Source: Parabacteroides sp. AM08-6 (GTDB lineage Bacteria > Bacteroidota > Bacteroidia > Bacteroidales > Tannerellaceae). Taken from it: a stretch of DNA of 64,000 bases. Numbering within the stretch: position 1 is the stretch's first letter; each line of letters starts with the position of its first letter. Below are positions 46,388 to 54,699 of the stretch, one piece after another. The stretch covers positions 25,544-89,543 of the forward strand of contig NZ_QRMP01000005.1 of the NCBI RefSeq assembly GCF_003473295.1, in the 5' to 3' direction. The notes under the pieces are model-generated. The model did no database searches, was not told where the DNA came from, and saw only the letters and a list, made by a program, of their open reading frames with translations. A program made the translations under genes and the position numbers.

Positions 46388-47356
46388 TTAAAAAGCCGAT
46401 GGTTTCAAATGCAGTCCGACCGTTTCTTCCAGTCCGAACAACAGATTCATGTTGTGGACTGCCTGGCCGCTGGCTCCTTTTAGCAGGTTGTCTATCATAG
46501 ATATGATAAGCAACTTATCTTCATATTTTTGTAGATAGATGAGACATTTATTTGTATTCACCACCTGTTTAAGGTCCGGATTTTTATCCGTGATGAATGT
46601 GAACGAATGGTCCTCGTAATATTCTTCGTAAATACGCTTGATTTCATCCAGGCCGATTTTGCAGTCGATATAAGTAGTTGCAAAAATACCGCGGGAGAAA
46701 TTACCTCGTACCGGGATAAAGTTGATTGCACTGGTGAAACTATTCTGCAACTGGCGTAAACTCTGTCCGATTTCAGCAAGATGTTGATGGGTGAACGGCT
46801 TGTAGATAGAGATATTGTCGTTTCGCCAACTGAAATGAGAAGTAGCCGACGGTTTCACACCTGCTCCTGTCGAACCGGTGATTGCATTGACATGCAACTC
46901 GGAGTTCAGCATTAAATGTTTAGCTAACGGTAAAACGCCCAACTGGATACAGGTGGCAAAACATCCCGGGTTTGCAATATGTCGTGCCTGACAAATGCGG
47001 CGACGATTCAGTTCCGGCAGTCCGTAAACGAAATCGTGTTCCGGGCTTTCGATACGGTAATCCATACTGAGGTCGATAATCTTTACATTTTCGGGTACGG
47101 TATGACTTTCCATAAATTTTTTCGTATCGCCGTGAGCGGTACAAAAGAAGAGCAAATCAATCTGTTCCAACGGTAATTGGTCCGTGAAGACCAAATCTGT
47201 TTCACCGTATAAACCGCTATGTACGTCTGTTATCTTGTTGCCGGCATTACTGGTACTGTTCACAAATGTAATCTCGGCGTCCGGGTGATTAATCAGCAGG
47301 CGAATAAGTTCGCCTGCCGTATATCCCGCACCACCTATAATTCCAATCTTTATCAT
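46388..47356 (-). CDS. argC: N-acylglutamyl-phosphate reductase
   Basis: A 322-residue NADPH enzyme that reduces the N-acylglutamyl phosphate to its semialdehyde. A Rossmann start (MIKIGIIGGAGYTAGELIRLL) is followed by the catalytic Cys in IANPGCFATCIQLGVLPL and the INFIPVRGNFSRGIF segment. The length matches the family. It starts six bases after argG stops, so translation is probably coupled. Confidence 0.96.
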   Translation of the reverse strand: MIKIGIIGGAGYTAGELIRLLINHPDAEITFVNSTSNAGNKITDVHSGLYGETDLVFTDQLPLEQIDLLFFCTAHGDTKKFMESHTVPENVKIIDLSMDYRIESPEHDFVYGLPELNRRRICQARHIANPGCFATCIQLGVLPLAKHLMLNSELHVNAITGSTGAGVKPSATSHFSWRNDNISIYKPFTHQHLAEIGQSLRQLQNSFTSAINFIPVRGNFSRGIFATTYIDCKIGLDEIKRIYEEYYEDHSFTFITDKNPDLKQVVNTNKCLIYLQKYEDKLLIISMIDNLLKGASGQAVHNMNLLFGLEETVGLHLKPSAF

Positions 47357-47361
47357 AATTA

Positions 47362-48561
47362 TTAAATCTCTTCGTCTTTGTGGTTAGTATAATACACACG
47401 CAGCGGGGTAGAGGTCACCTTGATGAAGCCTTTCGCATCTTCGGCAGTCCAACCCTTTTGCATTTCGCCGTATTCGCCGAACTTGGTTTTTACCAGGTCG
47501 TCTTCCGATTCCACACCAACGGTAGAGAAGGAGAGCGGGCGGAGTTCAAGGATTGCCGTTCCGTTCACATTCCGTTGTGATTCCTGAAGCATTGCTTCTA
47601 TATCCCGCATAACCGGTTCCAGATACTGACTTTCGTGTAGAAACATACCATACCAATTAGCCACCTGGTCTTTCCAGTACTGTTGCCATTTGCTCAACGT
47701 GTATTTTTCAAGGAAACGGTGGGCACCGATAATCAACATCGGAGCTGCAGCTTCGAAACCTACACGGCCTTTGATACCGATAATTGTGTCGCCCACATGC
47801 ATATCGCGACCGATACCATAAGCTGCACCGATTTCTTCCACTTTCTGGATTGCCTTGATTTTATCTTCGAATACTTCTCCGTTGACAGCATGTATTTCAC
47901 CTTTTTTGAATTCGATGCGAAGTTGTTCGCTGCCTGTTTTTTCCACTTGTTTCAGATACGCGCTTTCGGGTAGTCCCTGTGCGGAGTCGAGGATTTCGCC
48001 GCCACAAATGGAGGTTCCCCACAGACCTACATTGTAGGAATATTTCAGTTTGGTGAAGTCGGCTTCAAAACCATGTTCTTTCAGATAATTGATTTCGTAG
48101 TCGCGGGTCAATGCCATATCGCGGGTCAATGTGATGATTTCCACTTTCGGAGCCAACACGAGGAAAGTCATATCGAAACGAATCTGGTCGTTGCCTGCTC
48201 CCGTCGAACCATGTGCGATAGCGTCCGCGCCGATTTCGTTGGCATAGCGGGAAATCGCCAATGCCTGGAAAATACGTTCGGAACTGACGGAGATGGGATA
48301 AGTGCCGTTACGCAGTACATTACCGAACACCATATATTTCAAACTCTTTTCGTAATATTCTTTGGTTACGTCTATCGTAACATATTTGACAGCACCCAGT
48401 TTGTAGGCATTCTCTTCATTTTGTTTCAATTGTTCCGGACTGAAACCTCCGGTGTTGGCACAAGCTGCATATACATCGTATCCTTTTTCCTTAGCCAGAT
48501 ACATGACAGTAAACGAGGTGTCCAAACCTCCGCTGAATGCAACTACTACTTTCTTTTTCAT
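47362..48561 (-). CDS. argG: Argininosuccinate synthase
   Basis: A 399-residue ATP-dependent ligase that joins citrulline and aspartate. The PP-loop VVVAFSGGLDTSFTVMYL, the HGSTGAGNDQIRFD segment and the YSYNVGLWGTSICGG region are characteristic. It follows the GNAT gene by 47 bases. In the succinyl route, deacylation of succinylcitrulline must occur before this step; that enzyme (argE-like) is not in the window. Confidence 0.96.
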   Translation of the reverse strand: MKKKVVVAFSGGLDTSFTVMYLAKEKGYDVYAACANTGGFSPEQLKQNEENAYKLGAVKYVTIDVTKEYYEKSLKYMVFGNVLRNGTYPISVSSERIFQALAISRYANEIGADAIAHGSTGAGNDQIRFDMTFLVLAPKVEIITLTRDMALTRDYEINYLKEHGFEADFTKLKYSYNVGLWGTSICGGEILDSAQGLPESAYLKQVEKTGSEQLRIEFKKGEIHAVNGEVFEDKIKAIQKVEEIGAAYGIGRDMHVGDTIIGIKGRVGFEAAAPMLIIGAHRFLEKYTLSKWQQYWKDQVANWYGMFLHESQYLEPVMRDIEAMLQESQRNVNGTAILELRPLSFSTVGVESEDDLVKTKFGEYGEMQKGWTAEDAKGFIKVTSTPLRVYYTNHKDEEI

Positions 48562-48608
48562 CTTATCTTGTTTTTATATTATATATCGTTTCTAAATAAT
48601 TTCCCGGC

Positions 48609-49193
48609 TTATAGTTTGTTCCGTTTTTCCTCTTCCCGTTTGATGTTATGCGGGTCGCTGGGGTCGTAAAGCATAGCCGTACAAATACAGAACTTGCGTT
48701 TCTTCTCTACCAATATACCATGGTTGATGCAACCTTCGCAACCACGCCAGAAAGCTTCGTCATCGGTCAGTTCGTTGAACGTAACGGGTACGTATCCCAG
48801 TTCCGTATTCATCTTCATTACGGCAGCGCCCGATGTCAGACTGAATATTTTGGCTTTCGGCCATCGTAAACGTGCCAGGGTGAACGAGGCATCCTTGATA
48901 CGTTTCGCCAACCCCAATCCCCGGAATTTTTCAACTACAATCAAACCGGAAGTGGCCACGAATTGTTTGTTTCCCCACGATTCGATATAACTGAATCCTG
49001 CAAATTCGTCTCCGGCAAGGGCGATAATCGCTTTCCCTTCTTTCATTTTCTGTGCCACGTATTCGTGTGTACGTTTGGCAATACCGGTTCCGCGTACTTT
49101 TGCGGCAGCTTCGATAGTATCCAGAATGGTGTCTACATAGACTTCGTGTGAAGCATCGGCTACCATTACGTCAATTTCTATTTCTTGTCCCAT
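48609..49193 (-). CDS. GNAT-family N-acyltransferase of the arginine operon
   Basis: A 194-residue acyltransferase with the CoA-binding loop at RGLGLAKRI (91-99) and strand SGLIVVEKF before it. After the GNAT fold it carries a Cys-rich tail: Cys152 and 155 (GCEGC) and Cys169 and 171 (KFCIC), a likely metal site. It is encoded between argR and argG. The operon lacks recognisable argA and argJ, so this is the best candidate for the first, glutamate-acylating step, possibly using succinyl-CoA. That role is inferred from position; some related proteins may instead modify other amines. Confidence 0.8.
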   Translation of the reverse strand: MGQEIEIDVMVADASHEVYVDTILDTIEAAAKVRGTGIAKRTHEYVAQKMKEGKAIIALAGDEFAGFSYIESWGNKQFVATSGLIVVEKFRGLGLAKRIKDASFTLARLRWPKAKIFSLTSGAAVMKMNTELGYVPVTFNELTDDEAFWRGCEGCINHGILVEKKRKFCICTAMLYDPSDPHNIKREEEKRNKL

Positions 49194-49250
49194 TTTATGT
49201 TTGTTCTTTGTCTTTTGTTTTTATCGGGCGAAATACTTTTCGCCCTTACC

Positions 49251-49694
49251 TTATATGAAATGCGATAGCGCTTTTACTATTTTGTCGCGACTGATACCTT
49301 CGCGGGGAATAATCAGTATGGTGTCATCGCCGGCAATTGTTCCCAGTATTTCGTGGGGCGAATGGGTATCGATGTCCGAAGCTATTCCCATTGCATATCC
49401 GGGACGGGTTTTGACGACAGCCAGATTACCTGAAAATTCGATGTTCGGATGGTGTTGCGTCTGTTCCTTCCTGGGCTGCATAAGAGTCGAATAATCGGGT
49501 AGGCGATATACATAATTGCCGTCCCCGTCGTGTACTTTGATAACTTTCAGCTGCTTGATGTCGCGCGACAGCGTAGCCTGGGTCACCTGAAAGCCTTCTG
49601 CTTCAAGTTTTCGAAGCAACTCTTCCTGGTTCCCTATCGTTTCCGTCTGTATGGTACGGCATATAGCATCCAATCGTTCTTTTTTTGTACTCAT
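49251..49694 (-). CDS. argR: Arginine repressor
   Basis: A 147-residue arginine-sensing regulator. The winged-helix N-domain (about 1-70, with QEELLRKLEAEGFQVTQATLSRDIKQL) binds ARG boxes. The C-terminal domain (about 80-147, with GTIAGDDTILIIPRE) forms hexamers and binds arginine. It is first in the operon, and its own promoter region contains an ARG-box-like site (49739-49752), consistent with autoregulation. Confidence 0.95.
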   Translation of the reverse strand: MSTKKERLDAICRTIQTETIGNQEELLRKLEAEGFQVTQATLSRDIKQLKVIKVHDGDGNYVYRLPDYSTLMQPRKEQTQHHPNIEFSGNLAVVKTRPGYAMGIASDIDTHSPHEILGTIAGDDTILIIPREGISRDKIVKALSHFI

Positions 49695-49719
49695 GTTGTA
49701 TATTTATGCAAAACGGTTG

Positions 49720-49727
49720 CAAATATA
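49720..49727 (-). promoter_or_regulatory. -7 element of the argR operon
   Basis: TATATTTG on the minus strand, exact TAnnTTTG, 26 bases before the argR ATG. The predicted operator lies directly upstream. Confidence 0.7.
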
Positions 49728-49731
49728 AAGA

Positions 49732-49752
49732 GTATAATTGAATAATTATACA
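49732..49752. promoter_or_regulatory. ARG-box-like ArgR operator
   Basis: TGAATAATTATACA (49739-49752) matches the classical ArgR half-site pair TGAAT-4-ATTCA with one change. It overlaps a perfect 20-base palindrome GTATAATTGAATAATTATAC (49732-49751). It sits five bases upstream of the -7 element, inside the promoter, so bound ArgR would block polymerase. Confidence 0.75.
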
Positions 49753-49817
49753 TTGTTCGTCTCTTTTTTTCAATTATCCTGCATATTTTATTTCTTTCGT
49801 GGAAAAGATATTTTCAA

Positions 49818-49850
49818 ATTGTTATATTATTAAAAGAAATGATATTTTTG
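49818..49850 (+). promoter_or_regulatory. Promoter of the M48 peptidase gene
   Basis: ATTG at 49818-49821 (three of four to TTTG), a 21-base spacer and TATTTTTG at 49843-49850 (exact). The ATG follows 25 bases later. Confidence 0.65.
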
Positions 49851-49874
49851 CATCCGTAAAAAATAGATAGAACA

Positions 49875-50669
49875 ATGAAGAAGATTGTAGGATTATTTGT
49901 CGCAATGTTATTGCTGTTAAGTAGTTGTGGAAGTGTTCCCCTGACCGGAAGAAAACAAATGTTGATTGTCTCGGACCAGGAAGTGCTTTCTTCCAGCCTG
50001 ACTCAATATAGTGATTATATCAAATCGGCTCAGAAATCGGCAGATAAGGCAAAAACCGAGATGGTTGTTCGTGTCGGGAAGCGGATTGCCGCCGCAACGG
50101 AGGAATATCTGAAGGCAAATGGCATGGAGAGTGAAGTGAAGAGTTTCTCCTGGGAATTTAATTTGGTGAAAGACCCGCAAGTAAACGCTTTTTGTATGCC
50201 GGGTGGAAAGATTGTTGTATATGAAGGTTTGTTGCCCTTAGTTGCTTCAGACGATGAACTGGCTGTTGTAGTCGGTCACGAAGTTGCGCATGCCGTGGCC
50301 AAACATAGCAACGAACGTATGAGCCAGCAGTTGATGGCCCAATACGGAGCTGCTATCGTAGGACAAGCGTTAAGTAATAAGTCGGCAGCTGTCCAGCAAG
50401 TGGGAAACACGGTGTATGGACTGGGTGCACAATATGGCGTCATGCTTCCTTTCTCCCGCAAACATGAGTCGGAGGCCGATTATATGGGGTTGGTCTTTAT
50501 GGCTATGGCCGGTTATAATCCGGAAGTTGCCGTCAATTTCTGGCAGAAAATGTCGGCCGGTAAAGAAGGCTCCACTCCTGAGTTTATGAGTACGCATCCG
50601 AGTGATGCTACCCGTATCAATGATATTAAGCAATATTTGCCGGAAGTGGAAAAGTACCGGAAGAAATAA
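49875..50669 (+). CDS. M48-family metallopeptidase lipoprotein
   Basis: A 264-residue zinc protease of the LoiP/BepA-like type. Lipobox LLSSC (Cys18) follows a hydrophobic signal. The zinc motif HEVAHAVAKHSNERM (about 135-149) and the third ligand in SRKHESEADYMGLVFMA are complete. Related outer-membrane lipoproteins degrade misfolded outer-membrane proteins. Single gene with its own promoter; downstream is a spacer with a 22-base tandem array. Confidence 0.92.
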   Translation: MKKIVGLFVAMLLLLSSCGSVPLTGRKQMLIVSDQEVLSSSLTQYSDYIKSAQKSADKAKTEMVVRVGKRIAAATEEYLKANGMESEVKSFSWEFNLVKDPQVNAFCMPGGKIVVYEGLLPLVASDDELAVVVGHEVAHAVAKHSNERMSQQLMAQYGAAIVGQALSNKSAAVQQVGNTVYGLGAQYGVMLPFSRKHESEADYMGLVFMAMAGYNPEVAVNFWQKMSAGKEGSTPEFMSTHPSDATRINDIKQYLPEVEKYRKK

Positions 50670-50767
50670 GTTTTACTATTCATGGTATGCAACAGATATT
50701 TTATCCGGCCCTATTCCAAATTCGGTCGCATGCTTTTTCAAATTTATATAGCAGCAAATTTTATGTT

Positions 50768-50849
50768 GATAACTGTCAGCCAGCTGGCCGATAACCGTCA
50801 GCCAGTTGGCTCATAATTATCAACCAGCTGGCTGATAATTATCGGCCAG
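50768..50849. repeat. 22-base tandem array of palindromes (array 2)
   Basis: Units begin at 50768, 50790, 50812 and 50834 (the last partial), an exact 22-base period. Each unit has the form GATAAytrTC-rrCCAGyTGGCy, and units 2 to 4 form overlapping palindromes around CCAGCTGG. The array lies between the convergent M48 and MutS-like genes. Period and CCAnnTGG centre match array 1 at 24185-24270, though the flanking bases differ. Confidence 0.9.
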
Positions 50850-50937
50850 TAAAAATGTCGGCAACAATTTCTGAAAAGGATGGGTACAATTATTTAAAGG
50901 ATAGAGACTTATGTTTCTCTTTCTAGTGATTGCCGGA

Positions 50938-52731
50938 TTAAATTGTTATGCCCATTTTTTTCATCAGGAAACAGGCATTCATATTTTGCGCAACACCTTC
51001 ACGTAATTGATAGGAGAAAGTGAGTTCGTTATTCGTGATGTCTGCCTCAAAGCGGTAGTTCTTGATTTGATTCGGAAACTCCTGCTCCAATTCGCCCAAT
51101 GCCAAATCGTGTGTGGCAATGATGCCGCAGGCTTGGTAGGCTACTAATTGTTTCATTAATGCAAGCGAACCTTTTTGTTTATCGATGGAATTGGTTCCTT
51201 TCAGGATTTCATCTAAGATGATAAATAACTTTTCCCCTTGCTGCAAACGGTTGATAATCATTTTAAGGCGTTTCAATTCCGCAAAGAAATAAGATTCATT
51301 GCTCATCAGTGAGTCTGCAGTTCGCAGGCTTGTCACCATTTTTGCCGGATATACAGTGAGCGAATCGGCACAGACCGGAGCACCGATACAGGCTAACAGA
51401 TAGTTGACGCCGATTGTGCGCAGGTAGGTACTTTTCCCGGCCATATTAGCCCCGGTGATAATCAGGAACCAGGGACTTTTCTCAATTGCAATGTTATTTT
51501 TTACACATATATCCCGCCGGAGTAGTGGATGTCCGAGCGCTTTCCCTTCCATTTTAAAATAAGTGTCTGCTATTTCAGGGTAAATATAATCCGGATGATT
51601 GAAGGCAAAGCCACCCAGTGAACAAAAGGCATCGAATTTAGCTAAGGCATTAAACCAATGGATTGTATCATGGGCGTATGTTTCATTCCATTTTTCTATT
51701 TTCATAGCCATGCGTGTGTCTCGTAACGTAAAAATATTCAGGACCACTCCGATAGCGCTGAAACGCTGGTCTAAGGCTCCGATATACATGGAAAGCTGTT
51801 TGATGATTTGTGAAGCTGTTTTACCGTTTTCCACTAACTGGTTGCTGATGTCGGCAAGCTGGCGGGAGTGGAAGTTTTCTCCCTCTATGCTTTTCATCTG
51901 GTCGGCATACGTATATAAAATCTTTTCCATTTTGTTGACGGAATTATGTAGGTCGACAATCTGTTTGGAGCGTATATAGGAAAGTACAAAGGAGAAAGCA
52001 AAGAATAGACCGGCAAAAACGCCCGGAATCAGGTTTAGAAGATAACCTGTGAAAATGAGCACCCAGATACCGGGTATTAGCCAGATAAGCAATTTCCATA
52101 GAATGCGTTTGATAAAATAAGGTTTGGTTTCAGCCAGTGAAGTAAGTAAGCGTAAATCATTTCGCCCTCCCGGTTGCAGCATACCGGTTACGTAAAAATG
52201 TTGCCTTAAATATGAAAATGAGCTGAGTTCTCGAATAGCTTCCTGCCGTTCCAATATCTCTTTTTTATCGGTCAAAGGGTGGATAAACCAGTCGGACAGC
52301 ATTTCTTTTCCGAGGTAAGTAACGGTTCGATTGACCGACTGGAAAAGAGACTGTTCGCCGAAGATGTCTAAATCCAAGCTGAAAGAGTGGTCGGCAGAAC
52401 TTTTTTCAGATGCTCCGTCGAAAGCCTCAAAGTCATAATCCAGCCCTTTCAGTTCGTTGCGGCAGAGTTCGACCAAAACCTCCGCATAACTTTTCCGGGC
52501 GGATAGTTTGGTATGCCAGACCATTAGGGCAATAAAAGGAACGATACAACCGAAGATTGCTCCACTCAGAATAGTCCAGTCTTGTGCTTTGAGCAGCCAT
52601 ATCAAAGCAATCATGCCTGCTGCAATAAACAACCGGATACTGCCGAGCAAATGTATTTTTCGTTTCAAACTTTCGACTTGACGGCTATAAGCTTCTATGT
52701 TTTCCTGATAATATTGATATATTTTTTCCAT
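50938..52731 (-). CDS. MutS-family ATPase with four predicted membrane segments
   Basis: A 597-residue protein with a C-terminal MutS-type ATPase: Walker A GANMAGKSTYLR (427-438), then VTSLRTADSLMSNESYFFAEL and the Walker B region LFIILDEILKGTNS, ending with the GIIATHDLALGELE stretch. There is no N-terminal mismatch-binding domain. Instead two hydrophobic segments lie at about 30-50 and 54-72 and two more at about 208-253, so it should sit in the inner membrane with the ATPase in the cytoplasm. Function is unknown; mismatch repair is unlikely. Single minus-strand gene. Confidence 0.88.
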   Translation of the reverse strand: MEKIYQYYQENIEAYSRQVESLKRKIHLLGSIRLFIAAGMIALIWLLKAQDWTILSGAIFGCIVPFIALMVWHTKLSARKSYAEVLVELCRNELKGLDYDFEAFDGASEKSSADHSFSLDLDIFGEQSLFQSVNRTVTYLGKEMLSDWFIHPLTDKKEILERQEAIRELSSFSYLRQHFYVTGMLQPGGRNDLRLLTSLAETKPYFIKRILWKLLIWLIPGIWVLIFTGYLLNLIPGVFAGLFFAFSFVLSYIRSKQIVDLHNSVNKMEKILYTYADQMKSIEGENFHSRQLADISNQLVENGKTASQIIKQLSMYIGALDQRFSAIGVVLNIFTLRDTRMAMKIEKWNETYAHDTIHWFNALAKFDAFCSLGGFAFNHPDYIYPEIADTYFKMEGKALGHPLLRRDICVKNNIAIEKSPWFLIITGANMAGKSTYLRTIGVNYLLACIGAPVCADSLTVYPAKMVTSLRTADSLMSNESYFFAELKRLKMIINRLQQGEKLFIILDEILKGTNSIDKQKGSLALMKQLVAYQACGIIATHDLALGELEQEFPNQIKNYRFEADITNNELTFSYQLREGVAQNMNACFLMKKMGITI

Positions 52732-52847
52732 GCCGGCAAAGGTATGAAAAATGAACTAACCCGTATATAATTGGTTTTAATAAAAAAGGATACTTGAATT
52801 GACTAATATTCATTTCGTACGGGCTAATTACCCACTTTTTTATCCTT

Positions 52848-52855
52848 TATATTTG
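52848..52855 (+). promoter_or_regulatory. -7 element of the phospholipase A gene
   Basis: TATATTTG, exact consensus, 54 bases before the first ATG; no clear TTTG upstream. Confidence 0.5.
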
Positions 52856-52909
52856 TGAGCGTTTTGTGATTGATAAAAGTCGCGCGTGCGAAACTTGAAT
52901 AATAGATGA

Positions 52910-53755
52910 ATGTTTATGAAAAAAGTGGTTGTTTTTCTGTCGGCTTTGCTGGCTGTGAACGGTATTCAGGCCCAAAATAAATTGGAACAGAAAATTATAA
53001 CGAATACTTATAATGCCGATAGTGTACGTGCCGTTTTGGATAAGATGTCCTATTTCACACTGTTTAAGGACAATTATTTTATCGGAGGAACAACGATAGG
53101 GCATAAGCCGACTGCAGCCAATTCGGACGTTAAGTTTCAGTTGAGTATTGCTCAACGTCTGACGAAGAGTAAACTTCCATTTGATACATATCTGTTTATT
53201 CAATATACGCAGAAGGCTTTCTGGAATGTCTTTCAAAAGTCGTTGCCTATGAAAGATTTGAATTTCAATCCTGGTATCGGTTTGGGACATTTGATTATCC
53301 GCCATAATAAATATATAGGGAAAGGTTATCTAATGCTGGAGCACGAATCGAATGGAAAAGACAGTACGGCTTCCCGCAGTTGGAACAAAGTAACTCTCGC
53401 AGCAACTGTCGTCCTGACCAACAATTGGGAAGCACAATTTAAGACTTGGATTCCGATTGTCGACGGGAAGTACAACAAAGATTTGTTGAAATATAATGGA
53501 ATATTCCAAGTGGCGGCCAATTATCGCACAAACAATCGCCGTTTTAATTGTGGTGTGATTTTGACAAAAAGGAAAACTTGGCTCAGTTTTAATACGCAAG
53601 TCGAACTCAGTTATAAATTTAATAACAACGAGAATCAGTATTTCTTTCTCCAATACTATAATGGCTATGGCGAAAACCTGTTGGAATACAATCGGTTTAA
53701 GAGCATGTTACGCATAGGCTTCGTGATTAAACCGACAGATTTCAGCCTTTATTAA
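52910..53755 (+). CDS. Outer-membrane phospholipase A-like protein
   Basis: A 281-residue beta-barrel with a signal peptide (cut near IQAQ). Two in-frame ATGs (52910 and 52916) are possible; the second gives MKKVVVF. The catalytic motif of OMPLA is recognisable: His and Ser in LEHESNGKDS and Asn in SRSWNK, with surrounding strand patterns (YLFIQYTQKAFWNVF). It would hydrolyse acyl chains of phospholipids in the outer leaflet. The calcium-binding Ser/Arg pattern is not fully clear. It is followed after 64 bases by a solute-binding lipoprotein with its own -7 box. Confidence 0.88.
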   Translation: MFMKKVVVFLSALLAVNGIQAQNKLEQKIITNTYNADSVRAVLDKMSYFTLFKDNYFIGGTTIGHKPTAANSDVKFQLSIAQRLTKSKLPFDTYLFIQYTQKAFWNVFQKSLPMKDLNFNPGIGLGHLIIRHNKYIGKGYLMLEHESNGKDSTASRSWNKVTLAATVVLTNNWEAQFKTWIPIVDGKYNKDLLKYNGIFQVAANYRTNNRRFNCGVILTKRKTWLSFNTQVELSYKFNNNENQYFFLQYYNGYGENLLEYNRFKSMLRIGFVIKPTDFSLY

Positions 53756-53785
53756 TGTAATTGAAAATATAAACTATTAATTGTG

Positions 53786-53809
53786 TATATTTGCCACTGT
53801 CTAAATTTG
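53786..53809 (+). promoter_or_regulatory. Two -7-like elements before the permuted binding protein
   Basis: TATATTTG (53786-53793) and TAAATTTG (53802-53809) both match TAnnTTTG. The first has an ATTG 22 bases upstream and a leader of about 25 bases, so it is the better candidate. Confidence 0.5.
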
Positions 53810-53819
53810 TGGTAGTATC

Positions 53820-54599
53820 ATGGATAAACTGAAAATCGGTTTGTTAGGGAAAACACTATTGGGATTCTTCTTGATAGGCTGCACAACAGTTGGAAAAGGA
53901 CCTATAGAAAGCCTTTCTGATTTGAAAGGGTTGAATGTCGGAGTTCCGCGGGGAACTACACATGAGATTTATATGGCCGAACATACCGAAGCTAATCTTA
54001 AAAGCTATGATGGAACAATGGAGGCTATTGCAGCTTTGCGCCAAGGGCGCGTTGTAGCTGCCGTGACGAATAAGGCTGTAGCTACTGTTGTCGCCAGGCA
54101 GGATTCTTCTTTAAGGATTGTTCCTGTCGAAATGGGAGAAGACCCGGTTGCCATTGCTATCGGTAAAGGAAACATTTCACTGAGAGATTCGATTGATGCT
54201 ATTATTTTGTCATTGACATCGGAAGGTGTTTTGGATGAGATGGCGAACCGCTGGTTAAACGCGTCCGGTGAATATTTGCCTGTCCCTGTGGTGATTCCTC
54301 AAGAGGGTACTCCTTTGCGCGTGGCTGTTTCTGCCAGTCGAGAACCATTCTGCTTTAAAGATGCCGATGGCAAAATCTGTGGTTTTGATGCGGAATTGGC
54401 TTATCGGATTGCCGGATGCCTGAACCGGCCTCTGCAATTTCAGGATATGCCGTTTTCTACGTTAATAACAGCCGTGCAGACTGGCAAGGCGGATGTTATC
54501 ATTTCTTTGATGGACTATACGGCTGAACGGTCGAAAGTTGTCGATTTTTCTGTCCCTTATTTTAAAAGTCAGCGTGCGATGCTTCAACGAAAAAAATAA
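53820..54599 (+). CDS. Solute-binding lipoprotein (SBP family 3) with swapped lobes
   Basis: A 259-residue lipoprotein (lipobox LIGC, Cys21). Residues about 32-150 match the second lobe of amino-acid-binding SBP_bac_3 proteins (SLSDLKGLNVGVPRGTTHEIY up to SEGVLDEMANRWLN). Residues about 160-259 match the first lobe (PLRVAVSASREPFCFKDADG, GKADVIISLMDYTAERSKVVDFSVPYFKSQ as landmarks). The order is reversed relative to normal family members, with the break at the hinge. The start is a genuine lipoprotein signal and a terminator follows 42 bases after the stop, so truncation by frameshift is unlikely. No permease or ATPase is adjacent. It may be a sensor or scavenging binding protein. Confidence 0.85.
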   Translation: MDKLKIGLLGKTLLGFFLIGCTTVGKGPIESLSDLKGLNVGVPRGTTHEIYMAEHTEANLKSYDGTMEAIAALRQGRVVAAVTNKAVATVVARQDSSLRIVPVEMGEDPVAIAIGKGNISLRDSIDAIILSLTSEGVLDEMANRWLNASGEYLPVPVVIPQEGTPLRVAVSASREPFCFKDADGKICGFDAELAYRIAGCLNRPLQFQDMPFSTLITAVQTGKADVIISLMDYTAERSKVVDFSVPYFKSQRAMLQRKK

Positions 54600-54641
54600 G
54601 GTCTTAAACTTATGCCTTGACTGGTACTTATGTTTTCCGGC

Positions 54642-54681
54642 AAAAATGCCCAAAGTGTCATCCGGTACTTTGGGCATTTTT
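54642..54681. terminator. Bidirectional terminator between binding protein and C10 protease
   Basis: A perfect 15-base-pair stem (54642-54656 with 54667-54681), a 10-base loop, and A/T runs on both sides, between convergent genes. Confidence 0.92.
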
Positions 54682-54699
54682 GGAATTGTTTGAAAAAAC

